The translations under genes and the position numbers were made by a program. From Amycolatopsis sp. FBCC-B4732 (GTDB lineage Bacteria > Actinomycetota > Actinomycetes > Mycobacteriales > Pseudonocardiaceae): DNA of 64,000 bases. The stretch is taken from positions 8,164,501 through 8,228,500 of the forward strand of contig NZ_CP095376.1 of the NCBI RefSeq assembly GCF_023008405.1, read 5' to 3'. Each line of letters begins with the position of its first letter. The stretch's first letter is position 1. Below, piece after piece: positions 27,463-36,068 of the stretch. A model generated the notes under the pieces. It made no database searches and was not told where the DNA came from. It saw only the letters and a program-made list of their open reading frames with translations.

Positions 27463-28905
27463 GTGAACGACGTGGTCGTCAAGCAGAACGCGGTGGTGGA
27501 GCTGATGCGGGTCTCCCCCCTGGCCGAGGAACTGGCGGAGAGGTTCGCCAGTGCGGGCCACCGCCTCTACCTGGTCGGCGGCAGCGTGCGGGACGCGCTG
27601 CTGGACCGGCCGTCCGGCGATCTCGACTTCACCACCGACGCGCGCCCCGACCGGGTGCTGAAGATCGTCAGCGGCTGGGGCGACGCCGTCTGGGACGTCG
27701 GGATCGCGTTCGGCACGATCGGCGTGACCAAGAAGGGCATGCAGCTCGAGATCACGACGTTCCGCGCGGACAGCTACGACCGCGTCGGCCGCAACCCCGA
27801 GGTCACCTTCGGCGACAGCATCGAGGGCGACCTGCTCCGCCGCGACTTCACGGTCAACGCGATGGCCGTCGAGCTGGCGTCGGGCACGTTCATCGACCCG
27901 CACGACGGGCTGAGCGCGCTGCGGGAGCAGGTCCTCGACACGCCGGCGACGCCGCAGGAGTCGTTCGCCGACGATCCCCTGCGGATGCTGCGGGCCGCCC
28001 GGTTCGCCGCGCAGCTGGGCTTCACCGCCGCGCCGCGGGTGGTCGACGCGATGACGTCGATGGCGGGCGAGATCGACCGGATCACCGCCGAGCGCGTGCA
28101 GGCCGAGCTGTCGAAGCTGCTGCTGGCCGCCGACCCGCGGCCGGGCCTGGAGCTGCTGGTCGACACCGGGCTGGCCGACCGGGTGCTGCCCGAGGTGCCC
28201 GGGATGCGGCTGGCCATCGACGAGCACCACCAGCACAAGGACGTCTACCAGCACTCGCTGACCGTGCTCGCCCAGGCGATCGAGCTGGAGACTTCGCACG
28301 AGCCGGCGTCCGGACCCGATCTGATCCTGCGACTGGCGGCGCTGCTGCACGACGCCGGGAAGCCGGCGACGCGGGAGTTCCAGCCGGGCGGCGGCGTGAG
28401 CTTCCACCACCACGAGGTGGTCGGTGCGCGGATGGCCCGCAAACGTTTGCGGGCGCTGAAGTTCTCCAAGGAGATCGTCGACGACGTCTCCCAGCTCGTG
28501 TTCCTCCACCTGCGGTTCCACGGCTACGGCAAGGGCGAGTGGACGGATTCGGCGGTCCGCCGGTACGTCACCGACGCCGGTCCGCTGCTGACCCGCCTGC
28601 ACAAGCTGGTCCGCGCCGACTGCACCACGCGCAACCGCCGGAAGGCGGCCGCGCTGCAGGCGACCTACGACGACCTCGAGGCCCGCATCACGGCGTTGAA
28701 GGCCAAGGAGGACCTCGACCGGGTCCGCCCGGACCTCAACGGCGAGCAGATCATGGAGCTGCTCGGCATCAAGCCGGGGCCGGACGTCGGGAAGGCGTGG
28801 AAGTTCCTGAAGGACCTGCGCCTGGACCGCGGGCCGCTGGACCACGACGACGCCGTGGCCGAGCTGAAGCAGTGGGCCGCGGAAAACGGCATCGGGAACG
28901 GCTGA
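27463..28905 (+). CDS. pcnA: CCA tRNA nucleotidyltransferase
   Basis: Adds or repairs the 3' CCA end of tRNAs, or is a related poly(A)-polymerase-family enzyme. The 480-residue protein has the class II nucleotidyltransferase motif LVGGSVRDALLDRPSGDLDF near residue 35 (DxD carboxylates), the RRDFTVNAMA segment, the head/neck motif DDPLRMLRAARFAAQLGF, and an HD domain (LAALLHDAGKPAT). A GTG at 27463 starts the protein. It diverges from the mutT4-murJ block as in mycobacteria (Rv3907c). A 20-bp perfect palindrome lies in its coding sequence at 28435-28454. Confidence 0.93.
   Translation: MNDVVVKQNAVVELMRVSPLAEELAERFASAGHRLYLVGGSVRDALLDRPSGDLDFTTDARPDRVLKIVSGWGDAVWDVGIAFGTIGVTKKGMQLEITTFRADSYDRVGRNPEVTFGDSIEGDLLRRDFTVNAMAVELASGTFIDPHDGLSALREQVLDTPATPQESFADDPLRMLRAARFAAQLGFTAAPRVVDAMTSMAGEIDRITAERVQAELSKLLLAADPRPGLELLVDTGLADRVLPEVPGMRLAIDEHHQHKDVYQHSLTVLAQAIELETSHEPASGPDLILRLAALLHDAGKPATREFQPGGGVSFHHHEVVGARMARKRLRALKFSKEIVDDVSQLVFLHLRFHGYGKGEWTDSAVRRYVTDAGPLLTRLHKLVRADCTTRNRRKAAALQATYDDLEARITALKAKEDLDRVRPDLNGEQIMELLGIKPGPDVGKAWKFLKDLRLDRGPLDHDDAVAELKQWAAENGIGNG
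28435..28454. repeat. 20-bp perfect palindrome inside pcnA
   Basis: GCCCGCAAACGTTTGCGGGC is a perfect palindrome within coding sequence. Its core repeats the 14-mer seen at 15266-15279. It may be a protein-binding site or chance in a CGCAAACGT-rich codon context. Confidence 0.4.
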
Positions 28906-28909
28906 GCCG

Positions 28910-30217
28910 GTGACGGGCGGGGGCAGCTTCCTGGTGGCGCTGATGCGCCGCGGCGCCCCCGCGATCGCCACCGCCACGAGCGAGCTGCCCGACGAGATCG
29001 CCGACCCGGCGCCGATGCACGCGCTCCGGCGCATCTCGCGGATGAACGGCCCGATCGACCCGAGCGAGCGCGACGGCCTGCTGCTGCGCGCCACCCGGTA
29101 CGTCGTGCTCATCCCGCTGGCCTACCGGCTGCTCGCGGTGCCCGGCCAGTTCGGCGTGTACACCGTCAAGCACGGCACGACCGGGCTGCTGCCGGTCGGC
29201 GTCTTCACGCTGCTCTCCGTCGCGCTGAACGTGATCGGCCTGCGCTGGATGTTCCGCTCGGCGCCGTTCCGCGGCCGGGACGCCGGGAAGCTGCTCGCCG
29301 TCGACCTGCTCTTTTCCGTGCTCTCGCCGCTCGTCCTCGCGCTGACCGTGCCGGCGGTGGCCTACTTCGACGCGCTGGCGGTCAGCAGCGTCCACCTCTT
29401 CGGCGAGGCCGGGCTGCTCACGCTCGCGCTGGGCGTCCCGAGCGGGCTGGTGTTCGGCCTGGCGAGCTTCCCGCTGCGGATGCTCGCGAACTGGCTCAAC
29501 ACCGGCCGGTTCCAGGTGGACGCCGCGTTCTCGACGTACTCCGTGCTGCTCGCGGAGCTGTTCCTGGCCACCGCCGCCCTGCTGCTGACCGGCCTCGGCA
29601 CCCGGCTGGCGCTGGCCTACGGCACCCGCAACGGACGCCTCGCCGAGCGCGCCCAGCAGCACCGGATGCTGCACGACACCGTGCTGCAGACGCTCGAGGC
29701 GATGGCGCTGTCCGGCACCGCCAACCCCGAGGAACGGCTGGTCGAGATCCAGCGGCTGGCCCGGGCGCAGGCGATGGAGATCCGGCACACGATCGAGTCG
29801 GCGAAGTCCGAGCGGGCCGAGGCGGGCGCCCGGCCGCTGGGCGAGAAGCTCGCCGCGCTCGCCGCCGAGATGGCGCGCGACGGCCTGCGCGCCCAGCTCG
29901 TGGTGGCGGAGCTGGACGACGACACGCTGTCGGAGGTCCGGCAGATCGCCATCCGCGACGCCGTGCGCGAGGCCCTGCGGAACACGATGAAGCACTCCGG
30001 CACCGACCGGGTGGTGGTCCGGGTCGAGGAGCGCGACGGCGGGATCGCGGTGATCACCCGCGACCACGGCAGCGGCTTCAGCGCGGCCGACCACCCGGCC
30101 GGCTTCGGCATCAGCGAGTCCATCACCGCCCGGCTGGCCGAGGTCGGCGGGACGTCGCTGGTCGAATCCGGACTGCCCGGCGGGGGCACTCGGGTGACGC
30201 TTTGGGTCCCCTTCTGA
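28910..30217 (+). CDS. Membrane-bound sensor histidine kinase, NarL-partner type (orphan)
   Basis: The 435-residue protein has about six hydrophobic membrane segments (residues 60-245), a HisKA_3-like phosphoacceptor region with the likely His in HRMLHDTVLQTLEAM near residue 255, and an HATPase domain with the N-box (EALRNTMKHSG) and G-box (ITRDHGSGF) near the C terminus. No response regulator gene is adjacent, so it is an orphan in this window. The GTG start lies 4 nt after the pcnA stop, so the two may be co-transcribed. The signal is unknown. Confidence 0.82.
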   Translation: MTGGGSFLVALMRRGAPAIATATSELPDEIADPAPMHALRRISRMNGPIDPSERDGLLLRATRYVVLIPLAYRLLAVPGQFGVYTVKHGTTGLLPVGVFTLLSVALNVIGLRWMFRSAPFRGRDAGKLLAVDLLFSVLSPLVLALTVPAVAYFDALAVSSVHLFGEAGLLTLALGVPSGLVFGLASFPLRMLANWLNTGRFQVDAAFSTYSVLLAELFLATAALLLTGLGTRLALAYGTRNGRLAERAQQHRMLHDTVLQTLEAMALSGTANPEERLVEIQRLARAQAMEIRHTIESAKSERAEAGARPLGEKLAALAAEMARDGLRAQLVVAELDDDTLSEVRQIAIRDAVREALRNTMKHSGTDRVVVRVEERDGGIAVITRDHGSGFSAADHPAGFGISESITARLAEVGGTSLVESGLPGGGTRVTLWVPF

Positions 30218-30229
30218 TATCTCCTGAAC

Positions 30230-31081
30230 ATGACCTCGATCGAGCTGCTCGCCGACGCTCTCATCGCCCACCGCGCCGGTGACCGCGACCAGGCCGTCGA
30301 ACTCGCCGCCCGGGCCGGGCGCGCCGGCTCCACGCTGGCCGACGAACTGCGGATCTACCTGGGCGGAGACGGCTCGGCGCCGGTGTACGACCAGCCCAGC
30401 GCGTTCACGACCTTCATCCGCGGCGGCGGCAACATCGGCCTGTACCGGGCCCTGAGCACCGCGCTCGCCGAGCGCTACGACGCCGAAAAGCCCGAATCGC
30501 TGCTCGACCTGGGCTGCGGCGACGGCCTCGCCGTCGTGCCCGCGCTGGAGCAGGCCGCGCACACCCCGGCGCGGATCGACCTGGTCGAACCGTCGGCCGC
30601 GCTGCTCGAAGGCGTCCACGAGCGGGTGCCGTCCGCGCAGTGCTGGCAGTCGAGCGCGCAGGAGTTCCTGGCCCGCGACGACCTCGGCTGGGACTTCGTC
30701 CAGTCGACGTTCGCGCTGCAGTCCATCGAGCCGGAACAGCGCGCGGAGGTGCTTCGCACGCTGCAGCTGCGCACCGGGAAGCTGGTCATCGCCGAGTTCG
30801 ACGTCCCCGAGTTCGAGGAAGGCTCGCCGGAGCACCTACGCTCGCTCGTCGAACGCTACGAGCGCGGGGTCGCCGAGTACGGCGAAGACGCCTCCCTGGT
30901 CGCGCAGGGTTTCCTGCTGCCGGTGCTGCTCGGGATCGTCTCCGGGCAGGAGCGGACGAACTGGGAGCACCCGGCCGCGGGCTGGACCGAGCAGCTGAAG
31001 ACGGCGGGCTTCACCGACGTCGACGTCACCCCGCTCGCCGACTACTGGTGGTCGCCCGCCGTCCTGATCACTGCCTGCTGA
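30230..31081 (+). CDS. Class I SAM-dependent methyltransferase
   Basis: The 283-residue protein has a Rossmann-type SAM motif, SLLDLGCGDGLAVVPALEQA, near residue 90, the acidic β2 residue in RIDLVEPSAALLEGV, and LGWDFVQSTFALQSIEP as motif IV. The substrate is unknown. It begins 12 nt after the sensor kinase stop and ends overlapping by 14 nt the end of the convergent TNT-like gene. No signal peptide or membrane segment is evident. Confidence 0.8.
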   Translation: MTSIELLADALIAHRAGDRDQAVELAARAGRAGSTLADELRIYLGGDGSAPVYDQPSAFTTFIRGGGNIGLYRALSTALAERYDAEKPESLLDLGCGDGLAVVPALEQAAHTPARIDLVEPSAALLEGVHERVPSAQCWQSSAQEFLARDDLGWDFVQSTFALQSIEPEQRAEVLRTLQLRTGKLVIAEFDVPEFEEGSPEHLRSLVERYERGVAEYGEDASLVAQGFLLPVLLGIVSGQERTNWEHPAAGWTEQLKTAGFTDVDVTPLADYWWSPAVLITAC

Positions 31082-32975
31082 GCGAGCCCGTTTCGAGGTG
31101 CTGGGCGAGCGGGCGCGGCAGCAGGTAGGCGACCGCGCCGCCCGGCATCCCGCTCCACGGCGCCGTCACGCCGGTCAGCACCCGCACCGCGCGCTGCACC
31201 CGGTACAGCCGCTTCTCCCGCTCGCGCTCGAAGGCCAGCGCCGCCTCGACGAACCGCGTACCCCCGGCGTGCACCAGGTTGCCGGTCTCGTTGCCGAACC
31301 GGACGACCGTCGTGCCCGGGGCGAGCGTGATCAGGCGCTTGCCGCGGTAGAAGTTCAACGGCGGTTCGCCGCGCATCGGCAGGATCGGCCAGTCGGCGGG
31401 CTGGTCGGACTCCTCGGCCGGGCGCGGCGGCAGCATCAGCAGCACGCCGAGCAGGAACCGGGCCGCGTCGCCGAGCGAGCCGAACGCCACCGGCTCGTCG
31501 GACGGCGGCCGTGAGACCTCCCAGCCGTTCTCCGCGCGGCGCAGCGTCCAGACGTCCTCGGCCGGGATCTCGTTCGCGCCGATCCGGTAGGCGGCCGGAG
31601 GCACGCCGTGCTCGGAGAGCCGCTGCTGGAGCAGCTCCAGCGTCTCCGCGCCGCGCAGGTTGCGCACCTGCTCGCCGCGGGCGACGCGGGTCAGCGCGCG
31701 CTCGTCCGGCAGGTCGGCGGCGGTCTGCGCCGGCCGCGGCGTGCCGCTGACCTCCGCTTCCGCCGTCGCGCGGACGAGCTCGCCGACGAACGGCGGCCGG
31801 AAAGCGGCCGCCCGGATGTGCTCGACCAGCTCCGGCTCCGGCGGCACCCCGTACTTGCGCAGGTAGTGCGGCACGGCGGCGGGCCAGATCCAGGTGCCGT
31901 CGGTGTGGAACGCGTTCGGCACGTCCGGCTTCGCGCCCGGCACGCCGAAGATGTCCGGCAGCGGCGTCGGCCGGTGCAGCGCGACCGGCGAGCGGAACAG
32001 GTAGTCGAGCACCCCGCGGACCTGGTCCGGCGGCACCGGCGGCCGGTTGACCACCGGGCGCTCGCCCTCGGCGTGCGAGTCCGCGGCCCGCGCGAGGCGG
32101 AACGCGGTGTCCAGCGGGAGCCCGGCCTTCGCGGTCAGCCACGCCGGCGCGTGCTTCGGCGTGCGCGGGTAGGTCGCCAGCTCCAGCTCGTAGGCGGCGG
32201 TCGACGGGCGCCCGCCGTCGTTGGGCGGCACCCGCCAGTCCGGCTCGCGGTCGGCGTCGAAGTCGAAGTCGAACGACGACGCCGAGTCGAGCGTGAAAGT
32301 GCCCTGGAACCAGGTGCCGGTCTCGGGCTGGAACATCGCCGCGCGCAGCCGCGCGAAGAGGCCGCCGAGCCGGGGCACCGCGGGCAGCGACACCGACACC
32401 GGGCCGTCCTCGTCGCCGACCGCGCGGACTTCGATCTCCGCGTAGTCGCCGACCTGCCGGAACTGCGCGCCGACCCGCGACCAGCCGCCGGGCACGGTGT
32501 GCAGCAGCGTCCGGCCGATCGCGCGCAGCAGCGCGTTCTGGTCGTCGCCGCCCGGCTGCGGCCGCGCGTCCGGCGCCTCGGTGAAGTCCAGCCGCGTCTG
32601 CCACAACGCCGTGACCTGCTTGGCCGGCACGGTGACCGAGAAGTCGGTCAGCCCCAGCTGCGCCGCGCGGACGCTGTCGTCGCGGACCCAGCGCAAGGTC
32701 AGCTCGGGCCGCTCGCCCGGAGCGACCTCGAACACCTCGCCGTCGTACTCGGCGAAGGTGCGCAGCGTGAACGTCGCCGGCACCTCGCTCGCCGGCACCA
32801 CTCGCGCCGGCCGCCCGTCGTGCTCCTTGTCGAACCCGTCCGGCGCCTCTTCCTCCGGAAGCACGGACAGCAGCACGGTGCCGTCGGTGGTGGACCGCTG
32901 CGCGCGGAACGTCCCCTCGCCCCACGTCGCGTACAGGCCGTCCGGGCGTTCGGCCACCTCAACCCGGTAACGCAC
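31068..32975 (-). CDS. YezG-like and TNT-like domain protein B (putative immunity/accessory)
   Basis: The 635-residue cytoplasmic-type protein ends the toxin operon. It has a unique N-terminal domain (residues 1-130), a YezG/DUF600-like immunity region (about 135-265; FARLRAAMFQPETGTWFQG and SSFDFDFDADREPDW), a conserved middle block (FHTDGTWIWPAAVPHYLRKY), and a C-terminal TNT-like domain (about 545-630; VVRFGNETGNLVHAGGTRF, then GMPGGAVAYLLP). In NAD-glycohydrolase TNT toxins a Gln is expected in the PGGGxQ motif; here the position is Ala, and the Tyr-His motif reads YRV. It has no WXG or signal sequence, so I infer an inactive TNT fold in an immunity-type protein. The GTG at 32975 follows GGGGAGGAC. 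Confidence 0.7.
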   Translation of the reverse strand: MRYRVEVAERPDGLYATWGEGTFRAQRSTTDGTVLLSVLPEEEAPDGFDKEHDGRPARVVPASEVPATFTLRTFAEYDGEVFEVAPGERPELTLRWVRDDSVRAAQLGLTDFSVTVPAKQVTALWQTRLDFTEAPDARPQPGGDDQNALLRAIGRTLLHTVPGGWSRVGAQFRQVGDYAEIEVRAVGDEDGPVSVSLPAVPRLGGLFARLRAAMFQPETGTWFQGTFTLDSASSFDFDFDADREPDWRVPPNDGGRPSTAAYELELATYPRTPKHAPAWLTAKAGLPLDTAFRLARAADSHAEGERPVVNRPPVPPDQVRGVLDYLFRSPVALHRPTPLPDIFGVPGAKPDVPNAFHTDGTWIWPAAVPHYLRKYGVPPEPELVEHIRAAAFRPPFVGELVRATAEAEVSGTPRPAQTAADLPDERALTRVARGEQVRNLRGAETLELLQQRLSEHGVPPAAYRIGANEIPAEDVWTLRRAENGWEVSRPPSDEPVAFGSLGDAARFLLGVLLMLPPRPAEESDQPADWPILPMRGEPPLNFYRGKRLITLAPGTTVVRFGNETGNLVHAGGTRFVEAALAFEREREKRLYRVQRAVRVLTGVTAPWSGMPGGAVAYLLPRPLAQHLETGSLSRQ

Positions 32976-33010
32976 GTTTTGTCCTCCCCTGCCCCAGTGA
33001 CCCCAGGAAT

Positions 33011-36000
33011 CTAGTCGACCGGGTACCGAGCGAACCACCGGTCGTCACCCGGCGCACCCGGGCCGAATTCGGTGATCGCGTCGTCCGCCAGTCCGACGAT
33101 GACGTCGCGGAGCTCCAGCCGCTCCAGCCAGCTCTGCCGCAGTGCTCCCTCGCCGTACATCGCGCCGACGAGGTTGCCGCAGACCGAGCCGGTCGAGTCG
33201 CTGTCCCCGCTGTGGTTGACCGACGCCAGCAACGCCGTGTCGGCGTCGGTCGTGGTGAGCGCGACGTACACCGACATCGACAACGCCGTCTCGCCGATGT
33301 TCCCCGCGCCGAGCGATTCGAGCTTCTCCGGCGTCGGCGGGCCCTGCTCCGCCAGCGCCAGCGCCGCGTCGAGTGCCGCGCTCTGCTCTTCGTGCCCTGC
33401 GTGCTTCACGAGCTCCGCCCGCGCGGTCGCGACCGCGTCGAGCAGGGGTTTTCCGTGCAGCAGTTCGTGCACGACCACCGCGAAGCACCCGGACGACAAA
33501 TACCCGCTCGGGTGACCGTGGGTCAGCGCCGCGCTCTCGGCACCGAGCCGGAACACCTCGGCGAGGTCGTCCGACCACACCGCGATCGGCGCGGCCCGCA
33601 TCACGCCGCCGCAGCCCTTCGAGTTGTTGATCGGCCGCTCGACGGTGCCGCGGACGCCCGAGCGGCCGTACGCCTCGAGCTCGCCGAAGCAGGTCAGGCC
33701 CGGGGCGCGGCGGCTGAAGAGCTCCTGGTGGGTGATCAGCCAGCCGTCCGGCGCCTCGAGGGCCGACTGCGGCCCGCGCGCCCGGTCCCACGCGACGCCC
33801 TGGGTGTGCAGCCAGCGCTGGTAGGCCAGCTGCAGCGAGTGCACGACGTCGGCCGAGCCGGTGCGCCGCCGCTGCGCGTGCGCGCGGATCAGCGCTTCGA
33901 GCGTGAAGAGCGTCATCTGCGTGTCGTCGGTGATCCGGCCGACGCCGCCGTACGCGGGGATGAAGTCGGTGATCCCGGCCGGCCCGGCGATTTCGCGGAT
34001 CCGGTCGATCGAGTCGAACTCCGTCTTCGCGCCCAGCGCGTCGCCGATCGCCCCGGCCAGCAGGCTGCCCCGCAGTCGCGATCGCAAGTCCGGTCCCTTC
34101 GGTTTCGGGGTGAACCGGCCGCTCGGGTACCGGCGCTCCCAACGCGGGTGCTCCGCGGTCTCCGTCTGGAGGCCGTTGCGGTTGAAGTACCAGAAGACGT
34201 CGCTCGCGATGTCCTCCAGCAGCCCGAGGTCGGGCAGCGCCGAGACCCACGGCAGGCCGGGCAGGCCGACCCGGGCGCCCACCAGCGCCCCGGCGATGGC
34301 GCCCGCGACCGGGCCGGACCGGGCGGCGAGCGTGATCGCCGCTGCGGGGTCGTAGCCGCGCTTGGCCGCGGCGAACAGCGCGCGGCCGAGCACCGAGCGC
34401 ACGCTCCGGCCGTCGCCGATGCTTTCGAGCTGGGCGACGTCGTCGGCGTCGCGGTCCTCACGCAGCGCCAGCGTCGACGTCGCCAGGTCGCCGCCCACTT
34501 CCCGCAGGCGGACGTGCACCGGCAGCGCGAACGCCTCGCGCGTGAGCAGGGCCTGGAAGACCGCGATCAGCAGCTCGACGCCTTCGGTGACTTCGGCGCC
34601 GGCGCCGCTGCCGGTCAGCTCGCGGGCGACGTCCTTCGCGTACCGCTCACCGTCGACGTCGGCGAGCGCGACCGCGCCGGCCGGGGTCGCGGCCAGCGCG
34701 GTGGCCAGCAGCGCGGAGAACTCGGCGGGCGGCGGGCCCGCGTGCCGGGTCGCGACGGCGAGCCAGCCGACCGGGTCCGGCTCGGGCAGCGTGGCCGGGA
34801 CTTCGCCGGTCGGCACCGGCGGCAGCCCGCGCAGCACGATGTCGGTGTGGAACAGCAGGTGCCGCGTCAGCCCGCCGAGCGGCAGCGGTCCGGCCGGGTC
34901 GGCACCGCCGCCCAGCGCGTCACCGATCGCGAAGCCGACGTACGCGCCGACGATCCGGTGCCAGGCGAAGCGCCCGGCGGGCGTGCCGAAGGCGGAGAAC
35001 TTGCCGAACGTCCACGGCACCGGCCGCGGGCGGCCCTCCTCGTCGACGTGCGCGATCAGGCCGTGCGCGTCCAGGTCGGCGGGCCATTCCGGGTCCTGGC
35101 CCGCGCGGCGCCGGACGCCGTTGCGGTACTGCCAGGCGAACCCGCGCAGGTACCGGACGCACTCCTCGGGCGTCAGCTCGAAGTGGTGGTCGCGGGCGTG
35201 GTTCACCGCGTACCGCAGGTGCCGTTCGAGCAGGTCGGGCGGCTCGACGCCGAACTCTCCGACCAGCGCGGGCAGCGCGTCGGCGACCGCGGGGCCGGCT
35301 TCCGGCGCGGGTTCCTCGACTCGCGGACCGCGTTCGCCGGTCGCACCCAGCTCGGCCGCGGTCAGGCTGCGGACCAGCCCGGTGCCGGGGTCGAGCGTCA
35401 GCCCGGCCGACGAGGGCAGGTCGCGGACCGGCACCCGCCACCGGCGCGGGTAGCGCCCGGGAACCAGCGCCGACGAGCTGTAGGCGATGACTTCGCGGGC
35501 GCCGGTGCCGGGCACCGGCCGCAGCAGCGGCTCGCCGTCCGGCAGCGGCACGAGCACTTCGCAGTCGAGCAGCGCCTGGGCGAACTCGGGGCGGCTGATC
35601 CAGCCCACGGCCAGGTAGGTCAGCAGCTTGGCGGCGTCCGTCGCCGGCACCGGGAAGCCGCGCCAGACCGGGCCGGGCGTGTACTGCTCGTTGACCCGGT
35701 ACTCGCCGGTCGACCGGGTCCAGCCGCGGATCGCCCGCACCGGGAGCTCCGGGAACGCCTTCTCGTCGAACTCCGGATCGACGTCGGGCCGCCACTCGGC
35801 CTCGGCGGGCGTGCTCGCCATCGACGCCTGGTCGAGCGTGACCTCGCCGCCGTCGTCGGGCACGAACAGCACCGGAGCCGGGATCAGGCCCGCGCCGACA
35901 TCGGTGCCGTCCAGGTACGCGGCGGCGTTGACCGTGAAGCGCCAGCCGTCCGGGCGGCGCGTGGTGAGCTCGTCCCGGATCCGCAGCCGGTCACCGCCCG

Positions 36001-36052
36001 GTCGCGTGCGCAACCACTCCCGCACGCGGGCGACGGCGTCCTGTTCTTCCAT
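33011..36052 (-). CDS. ADP-ribosylglycohydrolase (DraG/ARH) protein with YrhB, SseB-like and degenerate ARH domains
   Basis: The 1013-residue protein is predicted to remove ADP-ribose from modified proteins. In order it has a YrhB/Imm35-like domain (about 1-90; RRPDGWRFTVNAAAYLDG), an SseB-like region (about 155-250), a degenerate ARH domain (about 360-620) and an intact ARH domain (about 655-1005). The intact domain has GAIGDALGAKTEFDSI, the metal motif ITDDTQMTLFTLEAL, NNSKGCGGVMRAAP, THGHPSGYLSSG and the second metal motif NHSGDSDSTG. The ATG at 36050-36052 follows GGGGAGA. It lies 16 nt downstream of the related gene and in the operon with the ART-bearing toxin, so it is the best candidate for enzymatic immunity. 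That role is inferred. Confidence 0.82.
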   Translation of the reverse strand: MEEQDAVARVREWLRTRPGGDRLRIRDELTTRRPDGWRFTVNAAAYLDGTDVGAGLIPAPVLFVPDDGGEVTLDQASMASTPAEAEWRPDVDPEFDEKAFPELPVRAIRGWTRSTGEYRVNEQYTPGPVWRGFPVPATDAAKLLTYLAVGWISRPEFAQALLDCEVLVPLPDGEPLLRPVPGTGAREVIAYSSSALVPGRYPRRWRVPVRDLPSSAGLTLDPGTGLVRSLTAAELGATGERGPRVEEPAPEAGPAVADALPALVGEFGVEPPDLLERHLRYAVNHARDHHFELTPEECVRYLRGFAWQYRNGVRRRAGQDPEWPADLDAHGLIAHVDEEGRPRPVPWTFGKFSAFGTPAGRFAWHRIVGAYVGFAIGDALGGGADPAGPLPLGGLTRHLLFHTDIVLRGLPPVPTGEVPATLPEPDPVGWLAVATRHAGPPPAEFSALLATALAATPAGAVALADVDGERYAKDVARELTGSGAGAEVTEGVELLIAVFQALLTREAFALPVHVRLREVGGDLATSTLALREDRDADDVAQLESIGDGRSVRSVLGRALFAAAKRGYDPAAAITLAARSGPVAGAIAGALVGARVGLPGLPWVSALPDLGLLEDIASDVFWYFNRNGLQTETAEHPRWERRYPSGRFTPKPKGPDLRSRLRGSLLAGAIGDALGAKTEFDSIDRIREIAGPAGITDFIPAYGGVGRITDDTQMTLFTLEALIRAHAQRRRTGSADVVHSLQLAYQRWLHTQGVAWDRARGPQSALEAPDGWLITHQELFSRRAPGLTCFGELEAYGRSGVRGTVERPINNSKGCGGVMRAAPIAVWSDDLAEVFRLGAESAALTHGHPSGYLSSGCFAVVVHELLHGKPLLDAVATARAELVKHAGHEEQSAALDAALALAEQGPPTPEKLESLGAGNIGETALSMSVYVALTTTDADTALLASVNHSGDSDSTGSVCGNLVGAMYGEGALRQSWLERLELRDVIVGLADDAITEFGPGAPGDDRWFARYPVD

Positions 36053-36068
36053 TCTCCCCATCCTCGGG

